Of a DNA stretch of 64,000 nucleotides, positions 34,577 to 42,793 are shown one piece after another. Every line of letters begins with the position of its first letter. Position 1 is the stretch's first letter. The notes beneath the pieces were generated by a model. The model worked only from the letters and a program-made list of their open reading frames with translations, was not told where the DNA came from and ran no database searches. Origin of the DNA: Pelagibius sp037652055 (GTDB taxonomy: Bacteria > Pseudomonadota > Alphaproteobacteria > Kiloniellales > Kiloniellaceae); the NCBI RefSeq assembly GCF_037652055.1, contig NZ_JBBKAH010000006.1, positions 95,158 to 159,157 of the forward strand. Direction: 5' to 3'. A program made the translations under genes and the position numbers.

Positions 34577-34816
34577 GTGTACGTCTGTCTTTGTAACGGC
34601 TATCGGGATCAGGAAATCCGGGAGATCGCGGAATCCGGCGTGCGTTGCGCGCGGGAGGTCTACTTTACCCTGGGGAATGGTCCCTGCTGCGGCACTTGCC
34701 TGGACTGCGCCCAGGGCATCGTGAACGAGGTCCACGGCGAGACGGTCACCTCGCCCGCCGGCGAGCATTCCGGCGACACGCAGGGCCAGCAAGCCCTGCT
34801 GATGGCCGCGGAATAG
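34577..34816 (+). CDS. bfd: Bacterioferritin-associated ferredoxin (BFD-like [2Fe-2S] protein)
   Basis: Small [2Fe-2S] protein (79 residues) that in known systems docks on bacterioferritin and supplies electrons to release stored iron. The four cluster cysteines are present: C4 and C6 (VCLCNGY) and the CCGTC pair (GPCCGTCLDCAQGI). The C-terminal tail beyond residue 55 is longer than usual. GTG start with GAGGGAG upstream. It is divergent from the iron operon with a Fur box in front, and bacterioferritin lies 200 bases downstream on the other strand, in line with that pairing. Confidence 0.9.
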   Translation: MYVCLCNGYRDQEIREIAESGVRCAREVYFTLGNGPCCGTCLDCAQGIVNEVHGETVTSPAGEHSGDTQGQQALLMAAE

Positions 34817-34827
34817 ACGGCCCCCTC

Positions 34828-34983
34828 ATGTATCTCTGGCGCAACCTTCCGGAAGGCCAGTTGACCGCCGTGCTGCGGTGGCTCGGCCACCGCCGGGACG
34901 ACAGGCGCTTGACGGCACAAAACGCCACCAAGCCCGCCGAGGCACAGCCCCTCGCCGCGGAAGAGCTGCCACCGGCGCGCTGA
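34828..34983 (+). CDS. Small hypothetical protein
   Basis: Possible 51-residue protein (MYLWRNLPEGQLTAVLRWLG start) beginning 11 bases after the bfd stop on the same strand. There is no strong ribosome-binding site and no recognised family, and the tail is Ala/Pro-rich. It may be a real small gene co-transcribed with bfd or a chance frame. Confidence 0.3.
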   Translation: MYLWRNLPEGQLTAVLRWLGHRRDDRRLTAQNATKPAEAQPLAAEELPPAR

Positions 34984-35023
34984 CGCCTCCGGTTGCGCCG
35001 TCACCGCGCGGCAGCCGTTCAGT

Positions 35024-35503
35024 TCAGCTTTCTTCCGGCTTGCTCTGGAACTGGATGTAGTTCTGCAGGCCCATCTTATCGAGCAGCTCGAGATTGGTCT
35101 CCAGCCAGTCGATGTGCTCCTCTTCCGATTCCAGAATCTCCCTGAAGAGGTGGCGCGAGACGTAGTCGCCGACCTTTTCGCAGTGCGCGATAGCTTCTTT
35201 CAGGTCCGGCACGCCGGCCATCTCGAGCTTGAGGTCGCACTCAATGATCTCTTTCACGTTCTCGCCGATCAGCAGCTTGCCCAGCTCCTGCAGGTTCGGC
35301 AGGCCTTCGAGAAAGAGAATGCGCTCGATGAGTTCATCGGCGTGCTTCATCTCGTCGATGGACTCTTCGTATTCGTGCTTGGCCATGCGGGTGATGCCCC
35401 AGTCCTTCAGCATGCGCGAATGCAGGAAGTACTGGTTGATCGCGGTCAGTTCGTTCTTCAGCACCTTGTTGAGGAACTGAATGACCTTCTTGTCGCCCTT
35501 CAT
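35024..35503 (-). CDS. bfr: Bacterioferritin
   Basis: Heme-containing iron-storage ferritin of 159 residues forming a 24-mer in the cytoplasm. Ferroxidase ligands are in the usual places: Glu18 (KNELTAINQYF), Glu51 and His54 (ESIDEMKHADELIE), Glu94 (ECDLKLEMAG), Glu127 and His130 (ESEEEHIDWLE). The axial heme Met52 is the Met of DEMKHAD. GAGGAG precedes the ATG. It lies convergent to bfd, whose product mobilises iron from it. Confidence 0.96.
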   Translation of the reverse strand: MKGDKKVIQFLNKVLKNELTAINQYFLHSRMLKDWGITRMAKHEYEESIDEMKHADELIERILFLEGLPNLQELGKLLIGENVKEIIECDLKLEMAGVPDLKEAIAHCEKVGDYVSRHLFREILESEEEHIDWLETNLELLDKMGLQNYIQFQSKPEES

Positions 35504-35791
35504 CGTCTCTCCTCGCCTAAAGAGGCTCCCCAGCGAATTTGAGAAGCCTATCCTAAACGCCGGCGCGGCCCGGGGCCACAATCCAATTCAGCGCAGAGAA
35601 AAATTCTCCCATTCAACCAATGGCTTGCGAGCGCCCCTCATTCGCATTGCGACGGTGTTGACGACCCGCCGGGTCAGGACAGTGGTCCCGCCCGCAGACC
35701 GCATTGGCAATCGCGTTGGGGCCGCCGCGCGGCTATCTTGAGCGCCGCAATGGCAGCGCCGGAACGCTGCCGCAAAGGGAGAGCGAGCGAG

Positions 35792-36838
35792 ATGTTGAAC
35801 CTGCCCCGTGGAACGCTGCTGGCCGCGCTGCTGGCGGCGCTGCTGATCCCGACCGCCGCCAAGGCGCAGGAGATCACCCTCAGGGTCCATCACTTCCTGC
35901 CGACGCCGTCGGTCACCCACAAGGACTTCATCGAGCCCTGGGCACGCAAGGTAGAGGCCGAATCCGGCGGGCGCATCAGGATCGAGATCTATCCGGCCAT
36001 GCAGCTGGGCGGCAAGCCGCCCGCACTGTACGACCAGGTGCGCGACGGCGTCGCCGACATCATATGGACGCTGCCCGGCTATACCGCCGGGCGCTTCCCC
36101 ATCATCGAGACCTTCGAGCTGCCCTTCATGGCGGCCTCGGCCGAGGCAACCAGCCAGGCCGCGCACGAGTTCTACAAACGGCACGCGCGCGCGGAATTCG
36201 CCGAGGTGCACCCCTTGATGGTCCACGTCCACGCCCCCGGCACCCTGCACCTGCGCGGCGCGCCGGTGAAAACGCTGGCGGACCTGCAGGGCCTGAAGCT
36301 GCGCGCACCGTCGCGCATGACCAACGCGGCGTTGAAGGCGCTCGGCGCCACGCCCATCGGCATGCCGGTGCCGGCGGTGCCGGAGTCACTGGCCCGCGGC
36401 GTCATCGACGGTGCCGCTCTGCCCTACGAGGTGGCGCTGCCCCTGAAGGTGCACGAACTGACCCAAAGCCACACCGAGATCGCCAGCGGCAAGGGCAAGC
36501 GGGGACTTTACACGGCGGTGTTCCTCTTCGCGATGAACAAGGCCCGCTATGAGGCGCTGCCCGACGATCTCAAGAAGGTGATCGACGACAACTCGGGGAC
36601 CGCCCTGGCACGCAAGATCGGCAGATTGTGGGACGAAGCGGAGATCCCAGGCCGCCAGGCCGCCGTCGCCAGCGGCGCCGCCTTCTACACGATCGAAGGT
36701 GACGAACTGGCCCGGTGGCAGGATGCGACCGCCGGCGTCACCCGGGACTGGATCGCCGAGAGGAACGCCGCCGGCCAGGACGGCCAGGCCCTGGTCGACG
36801 ACGCCAGGGCCCTGATCGCCCGCTACGCGGGAGAGTAG
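35792..36838 (+). CDS. TRAP-type C4-dicarboxylate transporter substrate-binding protein
   Basis: Periplasmic DctP-family binding protein (348 residues) with a signal peptide (LLAALLAALLIPTAAKAQ). Typical blocks: LRVHHFLPTPSVTHKDFIEP, KVEAESGGRIRIEIYPAMQL, KTLADLQGLKLRAPSRMTNA (the Arg that binds a carboxylate), and FLFAMNKARYEALPDDLKKV. The DctQ and DctM membrane genes are absent on both sides, so this is an orphan binding protein. The ligand is probably an organic acid. It is convergent with the peroxiredoxin gene, 19 bases away. Confidence 0.9.
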   Translation: MLNLPRGTLLAALLAALLIPTAAKAQEITLRVHHFLPTPSVTHKDFIEPWARKVEAESGGRIRIEIYPAMQLGGKPPALYDQVRDGVADIIWTLPGYTAGRFPIIETFELPFMAASAEATSQAAHEFYKRHARAEFAEVHPLMVHVHAPGTLHLRGAPVKTLADLQGLKLRAPSRMTNAALKALGATPIGMPVPAVPESLARGVIDGAALPYEVALPLKVHELTQSHTEIASGKGKRGLYTAVFLFAMNKARYEALPDDLKKVIDDNSGTALARKIGRLWDEAEIPGRQAAVASGAAFYTIEGDELARWQDATAGVTRDWIAERNAAGQDGQALVDDARALIARYAGE

Positions 36839-36857
36839 CCGCGCTCCGGAGCAGAGA

Positions 36858-37382
36858 TCACGCCTCGCCGCGCGCGGGGTAGCCCTTCTCCTTGATGAAA
36901 TCGATCGCCTTCAACAGCTGGTCGAGCGGCGGGCGGGCGAACGGCATGGTCTGAATGTAGGCGGCATAGAGCGTCCCGTCGGGCTTCACTAAGAAGAGGC
37001 CCGGCTCGTTGAACAGCGCCGGCTCCTCGATGCCGATGGAGGTCGTCCCCCGGCTGGTCGAGATGGGAAGTCCCAGTTCACGTGCTTTCTCGATGGAAAG
37101 ATCGTAGGCGATTGGCAGCGAACCCAGGGCCCAGTCGGTCTTGGCCGCAATGGCACGCTCCTGGCCGTCGCTGCTGACCGCCACCACGTCGACACCACGC
37201 TCGATGAACTCGCCGATACGCTGATTCAGCTCCTGCAGGTAGTTGCGGCACATCGGACAGTGCGCGCCGCGATAGGCGACCACCATCGAAAGATTCTCCG
37301 GCTGGCGCTCGGACAATGTCCACGCGCCACCGTCCACGAGAGGGAACGACATTTCCGGGGCGGGTTGGCGGGTCTTCAGCAT
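36858..37382 (-). CDS. Peroxiredoxin-like (AhpC/TSA) protein
   Basis: Thioredoxin-fold protein of 174 residues in the redoxin/AhpC-TSA group. The redox motif is HCPMC in YRGAHCPMCRNYLQELNQRI, a CxxC rather than the single peroxidatic Cys of classic AhpC; the domain continues VDVVAVSSDGQERA. It probably reduces peroxides or disulfides in the cytosol. It follows a TetR regulator on the same strand, and its promoter carries the same 13-base operator as that regulator's promoter (37412-37424), so it is very likely a direct target. Confidence 0.87.
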   Translation of the reverse strand: MLKTRQPAPEMSFPLVDGGAWTLSERQPENLSMVVAYRGAHCPMCRNYLQELNQRIGEFIERGVDVVAVSSDGQERAIAAKTDWALGSLPIAYDLSIEKARELGLPISTSRGTTSIGIEEPALFNEPGLFLVKPDGTLYAAYIQTMPFARPPLDQLLKAIDFIKEKGYPARGEA

Positions 37383-37411
37383 CTCATAGTCCTCCTATAG
37401 CTGTGTTTTCT

Positions 37412-37424
37412 GGAACGTTCGTTC
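37412..37424. promoter_or_regulatory. TetR operator in front of the peroxiredoxin
   Basis: GGAACGTTCGTTC, differing at one base from the site at 38052-38064 in the tetR promoter. It lies 30 bases upstream of the peroxiredoxin start. Two matching dyads at exactly these two promoters argue for binding by the TetR protein. Confidence 0.72.
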
Positions 37425-37443
37425 TGGAATCTGCCAAAAAAAG

Positions 37444-38025
37444 TCAGTCGAGTGCCTGCAGCGCGACGCGCACCACGCTGCTGAGGGTGGCGCGCTCCGG
37501 TGCGGCCTTGGCCATCACGTTGAGGCCATTGGCCGTCGCCGTGAAGAAGCGTGCCAAGTCGGTCGGCGACTTGTGGGCCGCCAGTTCGCCGTTCTTCTTC
37601 GCCCGGGTCAGCACCCGGCGGAACGCGGCCTCCATGGCGCCCATGTTGGCGGCGACGGCCACACGGGTGTCGCGGTCGTGCGGGGCCAGTTCGACCGTGG
37701 AGTTGGTCATCAGGCAGCCGAGCAGGCGCCCTTCGCCGACGGCGAAATCGATGATGCCTTGGAAGAAGATGGCGACCTTGTCCCGCAGGGCACCCGGCTC
37801 CTCCAGCTTGGCAAGACGGCGGGCGGAGACGGTCGCGCGGTAATGCTCAACCGCGGCCAGGAAGAGGCCGTGTTTGTCGCCGAAAGTATCGTAAAGGCTG
37901 CCCCGGTTGACGCCGGTTGCTTCGACCAGATCCTGCACCGAGGTCGCCTGGTAGCCCCGCCGCCAGAACAGCTCCAGCGCCTTCTGCACCACCACGTCCT
38001 GTTCGAACTCCCGTTGACGCGCCAA
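37444..38025 (-). CDS. TetR-family transcriptional repressor
   Basis: TetR-type regulator (193 residues): N-terminal HTH (ALELFWRRGYQATSVQDLVE, then ATGVNRGSLYDTFGDKHGLF) and a helical ligand domain. The start is TTG 38025, the only start codon before an upstream stop in this frame. Its promoter has the dyad at 38052-38064, hence autorepression. The gene precedes the peroxiredoxin it likely controls. The inducer is unknown; the HTH wording resembles regulators of electrophile or quinone stress (NemR/AcuR-like). Confidence 0.9.
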   Translation of the reverse strand: MARQREFEQDVVVQKALELFWRRGYQATSVQDLVEATGVNRGSLYDTFGDKHGLFLAAVEHYRATVSARRLAKLEEPGALRDKVAIFFQGIIDFAVGEGRLLGCLMTNSTVELAPHDRDTRVAVAANMGAMEAAFRRVLTRAKKNGELAAHKSPTDLARFFTATANGLNVMAKAAPERATLSSVVRVALQALD

Positions 38026-38051
38026 GGACCCGGACCCTCATGATGTTTATT

Positions 38052-38064
38052 GGAACGATCGTTC
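38052..38064. promoter_or_regulatory. TetR operator in the tetR promoter
   Basis: GGAACGATCGTTC, with a symmetric AACGATCGTT core, 27 bases upstream of the tetR start. It shares 12 of 13 bases with the site before the peroxiredoxin. Confidence 0.72.
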
Positions 38065-38212
38065 AATAACGCCGACGCGGGCCGTCGTCAAGCCACCGGA
38101 CCGCACGAAGGAGAGGCTTGCAAGGACTATTGTCTGCCGGGCGCGCGCCGTGCCACTCTGCGCCGCCGCTCGGGCGGCAAGGTGAGGCAAGAGAAAGAAC
38201 AGGGGTATAGGC

Positions 38213-39415
38213 GTGCAGGCAATCAAGCAGATCAGGAACGGTCAGCGGGTGCGGCCGATCTTCTCCGAGCCGGAGATGACGCGGCGTCTAACCAGGCTGC
38301 GTGAGGTTATGGCCAGCCTGAATATGGACGCTGCGATCTTCACCTCCTATCACAACATCAACTACTACAGCGACTTCCTCTACTGTTCCTTCGGGCGTCC
38401 CTACGCCCTGGTGGTCACGCACGACACAGCGACCACGGTCAGCGCCAACATCGACGGCGGCCAGCCGTGGCGCCGCAGCTTCGGCGACAACCTGGTCTAT
38501 ACCGACTGGCAGCGCGACAACCACTACCGCGCGCTGCAGCAACTCGCCCCGGCGAAAGGCCGTATCGGCATCGAGGAGGATCACCTCTCGCTCGAACGCC
38601 TGAAGAAGCTGCAGGCGGCCTTGCCGGAGGCCGCCTTCACCGACATCGCCGGGCCGGCCATGGCCCAGCGCATGGTGAAGTCGCAGGAAGAGATCGCCAT
38701 CATCCGCAACGGCGCGCGCATCGCCGACATCGGCGGCGCCGCCTGCCGCGGCGCCATCGCCGAGGGCGTGCCGGAGCACGAGATCGCCCTTGCCTCCACC
38801 GCCGCCATGGTGCGCGCCATCGCCGAGACCTATCCCCACGCCGAGCTGATGGATACCTGGACCTGGTTCCAGTCGGGCATCAACACCGATGGGGCGCACA
38901 ACCCCGTGACCAGCCGGCGGCTGCGCCGAGGCGACATCCTGAGCCTCAACTGCTTTCCGATGATCGCCGGCTACTATACGGCGCTGGAGCGCACCCTCTT
39001 CCTCGGCCACGCCAGCGACCGTCACCTGGCGGTCTGGGAGGCGAACTGCGAGGTCCACCGCAAGGGGCTGACCCTGATCAAACCGGGCATGCGCTGCTGC
39101 GACATCGCCGCGGAACTGAACGAGGTCTACCGCTCCTACGATCTGCTCGACTACCGCACCTTCGGCTACGGCCATTCCTTCGGCGTGCTGTGCCACTACT
39201 ACGGCCGCGAGGCGGCGCTGGAACTGCGCGAAGACATCGAGACCGTGCTGCAGCCGGGCATGGTCGTCTCCATGGAGCCCATGGTGATGATCCCCGAGGA
39301 CGAGCCCGGCGCCGGCGGCTACCGCGAGCACGACATCCTGGTGGTCACCGAAGACGGCGCCGAGAACATCACCGGCTTTCCCTTCGGCCCGGCGCACAAC
39401 ATCGTGCCGGCGTAG
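38213..39415 (+). CDS. Creatinase (creatine amidinohydrolase)
   Basis: Pita-bread-fold enzyme hydrolysing creatine to sarcosine and urea (400 residues). It follows Pseudomonas creatinase almost word for word in key blocks: AAIFTSYHNINYYSDFLYCS, GRPYALVVTHDTATTVSANI, MDTWTWFQSGINTDGAHNPV (catalytic His229, equivalent to His232), GDILSLNCFPMIAGYYTALE, FGYGHSFGVLCHYYGREAAL and GMVVSMEPMVMIPEDEPGAG. Metal-ligand Asp/Glu of true M24 peptidases are not expected in creatinase. GTG start. No creatininase, sarcosine oxidase or urease gene is near, so it appears to stand alone. Confidence 0.93.
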   Translation: MQAIKQIRNGQRVRPIFSEPEMTRRLTRLREVMASLNMDAAIFTSYHNINYYSDFLYCSFGRPYALVVTHDTATTVSANIDGGQPWRRSFGDNLVYTDWQRDNHYRALQQLAPAKGRIGIEEDHLSLERLKKLQAALPEAAFTDIAGPAMAQRMVKSQEEIAIIRNGARIADIGGAACRGAIAEGVPEHEIALASTAAMVRAIAETYPHAELMDTWTWFQSGINTDGAHNPVTSRRLRRGDILSLNCFPMIAGYYTALERTLFLGHASDRHLAVWEANCEVHRKGLTLIKPGMRCCDIAAELNEVYRSYDLLDYRTFGYGHSFGVLCHYYGREAALELREDIETVLQPGMVVSMEPMVMIPEDEPGAGGYREHDILVVTEDGAENITGFPFGPAHNIVPA

Positions 39416-39482
39416 CGGCGTTGGCGTACAAGGCGGCCCTCAGGTTGAGGAGGCGCCTGAGCGCCGTCCCTGCCCTGCCTGC

Positions 39483-39515
39483 GCCGACGCGAAGCCGCTT
39501 CAGCCTCGCGTCGGC
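39483..39515. terminator. Hairpin between convergent creatinase and methyltransferase genes
   Basis: Perfect 10-bp stem GCCGACGCGA/TCGCGTCGGC with a 13-base loop. It lies in the 122-base gap between convergent genes. No T-tract on either side, so its efficiency is uncertain. Confidence 0.45.
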
Positions 39516-39537
39516 AGGGGCACGACAGCAGTCCTCG

Positions 39538-40671
39538 TCAGGCCTTGCGCGAAACGAACCAGACGTTCAGCGGGTCATGCTCGAAGGTCGTGCGCTCAGG
39601 CCTGGCGAAGCCGGCCTCCTTCAGCATGGCTTCCGCCGTTTCCCAGCCCCACATGGTGCCGAGCCCGGCGCCGCCCTGGCCCAGCGAGACTGGCATGCAG
39701 TGCATGCACGAGGCGGTATAGAGGAAGGCCGCCATCGGGAAATCCAGGTTATTCTCCAGGTGCGCCGAGCCGCCGATGTCCTGCATCAGGTAGACGCCCC
39801 CGGACCTTAGCGCCCGGTGGAGGCCCCGCAGCAGGCCTTGCGGATCCTTCTGGTCATGCACCGCGTCGAAGGACGTGACCAGATCGTAGCACGCCACTTC
39901 GTCGAAGCCGGTGAGATCGCGCCGCTCGAAGCGCAGGTTCTCCAGTCCCGCCGCGCGGGCGGCCTGCTGCGCGCTGGCGATGGCATCGGCGCAGAGGTCG
40001 TAGCCGGTGAAGCGGCTGTTCGGAAAGCGTTCGGCCATGGCGATCAGCGCCCGCCCGCTGCCGCAGCCGGCGTCCAGCACGTCGATCCCGTCGACCAGGC
40101 GGCCCGGCAGCTCCGGCGCCAGCGGGAGGACCAGCTCGAAGAGCTGTGCGACCACCGTCTGGCCGCTGTCCTCGGCCATCATCTGGTGGAAGCAGGGATA
40201 GTCCTCGTAGCGCGTGCCTTCGCCGGTTTCGAAGCAGGCGACGATGCGGTCATGGGCGGCGGCCACGACCGGAATGGCATTGGCTGCCACCGCGAAGTTG
40301 CCGAGTGGCGCGCCGCGCGTCAGGCAGGCGGCATGTTCGTCCGGCAGGCGGTAGGTCTTGCGGGCGACGTCGTAGCGCATGATGCCGCCGGTCACCATGA
40401 CGGCCAGCCATTCGCGCACGTAGCGCTCGGAGAGTTCAGCCGCCTCGGCGATCTCGGCCGAGGTGCGGGGCGGCAGCGCCGCCAGGGTGTCGAACAGGCC
40501 GGTGCGGTGGCCGACCGAGACCATCACCGCGACCGCCGCGGCGTTCACCGTCTCGGCCATGCGATCGGCGAAGGCCTCGGCACCGGCGGCGTCGTAGGGC
40601 GGCATCTTCATTTCAGTCGTGCTGGCGGTACTCGCGTTACTGGCGTTACTGGCGTTACTGGCGTTACTCAT
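39538..40671 (-). CDS. Class I SAM-dependent methyltransferase
   Basis: Methyltransferase of 377 residues with an N-terminal winged-helix dimerisation domain (VGHRTGLFDTLAALPPRTSA, then AELSERYVREWLAVMVTGGI) and a Rossmann domain with motif I VLDAGCGSGRALIAMAERFP and motif IV-like YDLVTSFDAVHD. This two-domain form occurs in O-methyltransferases and in uncharacterised bacterial relatives of METTL-type proteins. The N terminus carries a SNA repeat (SNASNASNASNAS) from a 9-base tandem repeat, an odd low-complexity tag. Divergent from an AraC regulator that may control it. Confidence 0.87.
   Translation of the reverse strand: MSNASNASNASNASTASTTEMKMPPYDAAGAEAFADRMAETVNAAAVAVMVSVGHRTGLFDTLAALPPRTSAEIAEAAELSERYVREWLAVMVTGGIMRYDVARKTYRLPDEHAACLTRGAPLGNFAVAANAIPVVAAAHDRIVACFETGEGTRYEDYPCFHQMMAEDSGQTVVAQLFELVLPLAPELPGRLVDGIDVLDAGCGSGRALIAMAERFPNSRFTGYDLCADAIASAQQAARAAGLENLRFERRDLTGFDEVACYDLVTSFDAVHDQKDPQGLLRGLHRALRSGGVYLMQDIGGSAHLENNLDFPMAAFLYTASCMHCMPVSLGQGGAGLGTMWGWETAEAMLKEAGFARPERTTFEHDPLNVWFVSRKA
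40634..40669. repeat. Four tandem 9-base repeats in the methyltransferase start
   Basis: Unit GCGTTACTG, four copies, the last with one changed base, encoding Ser-Asn-Ala repeats just after the start codon. Unit length keeps the frame, so copy-number change would lengthen the tail without inactivating the gene. Confidence 0.9.
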
Positions 40672-40792
40672 GGGGGGTGCTCCCTTGGCTTGGGTGCGGC
40701 GGCGCGGAGATTGCAAAATCCACCCGGTGGCGTTAAGGGGTAGAAACGCCGAAACAGAGGCATTCGTGCCAGACTATCCGAAAGGGACGCCC

Positions 40793-41869
40793 ATGGCCCC
40801 TTCTGCACCGCAATCCGCCACCTCGCCCGCACTCACGTCCGAGCCGATGCCGACCCGGGTCAGCCTGCTGGCCCTGCCGGAGAGTTCCGCCTCGGTCCTC
40901 TACGGCCTCTACGACGTGCTGTCGGGGGCCGGCAGACTGTGGTCGGAGATGACCGGCGAGCCGGAAGCCTGCGCCGGCATGACGGTGGAGATCGTTTCCC
41001 CGTCGCGCGAGCCCTTCCGCTGCTGGGGCGGCATTCCGGTCGCCCCCCACGCAAGCCTCGCCGAGCGCTCCGCAAGCGACCTGGTGGTCATCGCCGATCT
41101 CGCCATTCCCATCGACTTTGACCCGCGCGGTGCCTGGCCGGAGAGCGTCGGCTGGGTGCGCGGCCAGCATGCCGCCGGTGCCGTGGTCGCCGCGGTCTGC
41201 TCCGGCTCCGTGCTGCTGGCCGAGGCCGGGCTGCTCGACGCCCGCGCGGCGACCACCCACTGGGCCTACGAGCGGCTGTTCGCCACCTACTTTCCCAAGG
41301 TCGACTTGCGCATCCGCGAGGTGATGGTGGCGGACGGGCCCGACGGGCAGATCGTCACCAGCGGCGGCGCCGCCTCCTGGGAAGACCTCGTGCTGCATCT
41401 GATCGGGCGTTTCTGCGGCGACGCCGAGGCGCGGCGCATGGCCAAGACCTTCCTGATCGGCGACCGCAGCGACGGCCAGCTGCCCTATGCCGCCATGACC
41501 AGGCCGCGCCCGCACGACGACCAGGCGATCGCCGACTGCCAGGTGTGGATCGCCGACCACTACGCCGCACCCAACCCGGTGAGTCGCATGGTCGCGCGCT
41601 GCGGCCTGCCGGAACGCAGCTTCAAGCGCCGCTTCCGGGCCGCCACCGGCTTTACGCCGGTGACCTACGTGCAAACCCTGCGCATGGAGGAGGCCAAGCA
41701 GCAGTTGGAGACCACCGACTGGTCGACCGAGCAGGTCGGCGCGGCGGTCGGCTATGAGGACCCGGCCTTCTTCCGCCGCCTCTTCAAGCGCCATACCGGC
41801 ATTACGCCGGCACGCTATCGCCAGCGCTTCCGGGGCCTGGGTACCGCCGCGCCGGACGCCGCCGATTGA
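40793..41869 (+). CDS. GlxA-type AraC regulator with DJ-1/PfpI domain
   Basis: Two-domain regulator (358 residues): an N-terminal DJ-1/PfpI class I glutamine-amidotransferase-like domain (VSLLALPESSASVLYGLYDV, AAVCSGSVLLAEAGLLDARA with the nucleophile-elbow Cys) and a C-terminal AraC DNA-binding domain with two HTHs (VARCGLPERSFKRRFRAATG, VGAAVGYEDPAFFRRLFKRH). Start ATG 40793 has AAGGGA 6 bases upstream. Divergent from the methyltransferase, which is its likely target. The ligand is unknown. Confidence 0.9.
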   Translation: MAPSAPQSATSPALTSEPMPTRVSLLALPESSASVLYGLYDVLSGAGRLWSEMTGEPEACAGMTVEIVSPSREPFRCWGGIPVAPHASLAERSASDLVVIADLAIPIDFDPRGAWPESVGWVRGQHAAGAVVAAVCSGSVLLAEAGLLDARAATTHWAYERLFATYFPKVDLRIREVMVADGPDGQIVTSGGAASWEDLVLHLIGRFCGDAEARRMAKTFLIGDRSDGQLPYAAMTRPRPHDDQAIADCQVWIADHYAAPNPVSRMVARCGLPERSFKRRFRAATGFTPVTYVQTLRMEEAKQQLETTDWSTEQVGAAVGYEDPAFFRRLFKRHTGITPARYRQRFRGLGTAAPDAAD

Positions 41870-41900
41870 TTCGGCCGCTGCGGATCGCAACGGGCCCGGA

Positions 41901-42656
41901 TCAGAACAAGCTTTGGGCCACCAGGACCACGCCGGAAAGCAGCAGCAGCGCCAGCACGATGCGGCGGAAGGCGGCCTCGCTGGCCCGCCGGTAAAGGCGT
42001 GCCCCCAGCCAGGCGCCAAGCATCGTTCCCGGCACCGCCAGCAGCAGCGAGGGCATCACGGCACCGCCGAAGTTACCGGCCGCCGCCATGCCGATACCGG
42101 CCATGGCGAGAACGACGATGTTGAAGGGCTGGTAGACGGCCCGCTGCTCGGCCGAGGGGCCGCCACGCAGCTGCAGCCAGATGAGCGGCAGCGGCCCGGA
42201 GAGGCCGGCAAAACCGCCGAGAAGTCCCCCGCCCACGCCGACCGCCGCGTCGCCGGAGCGCCCGCCCCAGGCACCGATCGACAAGCGGGTCAGCCCGCTG
42301 AGCTGCGCCAGCGCATAGGCGACGAGGAAGACGCCGATGCAGAAGCGCAGGATACCTGGCGAAGCCCAGTTCAGCGCCAGCACGCCCAGCGGCACGCCGA
42401 TGACGCCGCCGGCGAGATAGGGCAGCGTGCGCCGCCAGTCGAAGCGGGGCTTGAGGCCGATCAGGCCGACGCCCTGCCCGACCAGCGAGGCCGCCACCAC
42501 CATCGGCGGGATGAAAACCGGCGGCAGCACATGGAACCAGAACCCGGAAGCGACCAGGCCGGTGCCGAAGCCAGCAAAGCCGGTGACGAAGCCGGCGGCG
42601 ACGGCGCCGAGCAGCACGAACGCGATGGTGGTGGAATCGGGAAGGGCGGCGAGCAT
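41901..42656 (-). CDS. TauE/SafE (TSUP) family membrane permease
   Basis: Polytopic inner-membrane protein of 251 residues, about eight helices, in the TSUP family that exports sulfite or organosulfonates. The first repeat is IAFVLLGAVAAGFVTGFAGF and the second has VGVGGGLLGGFAGLSGPLPL, the typical Gly-rich half motifs. The start at 42656 lies right before the first helix; the frame is open to 42716. It is convergent with the AraC gene and 137 bases from the GFA gene. The substrate cannot be inferred. Confidence 0.88.
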   Translation of the reverse strand: MLAALPDSTTIAFVLLGAVAAGFVTGFAGFGTGLVASGFWFHVLPPVFIPPMVVAASLVGQGVGLIGLKPRFDWRRTLPYLAGGVIGVPLGVLALNWASPGILRFCIGVFLVAYALAQLSGLTRLSIGAWGGRSGDAAVGVGGGLLGGFAGLSGPLPLIWLQLRGGPSAEQRAVYQPFNIVVLAMAGIGMAAAGNFGGAVMPSLLLAVPGTMLGAWLGARLYRRASEAAFRRIVLALLLLSGVVLVAQSLF

Positions 42657-42793
42657 GCCCCGCGCATAGCACGGCGCACAGAGAGCGCCAACGGCGAAAC
42701 CCGCTTCGCCCGGCAACGCTCAGCCGGAGCCTGCTGCCCTTGCCGATGGAATAGGGACCGCGCCTACGCGTCGGGATGAGATTGGCTGCACCG

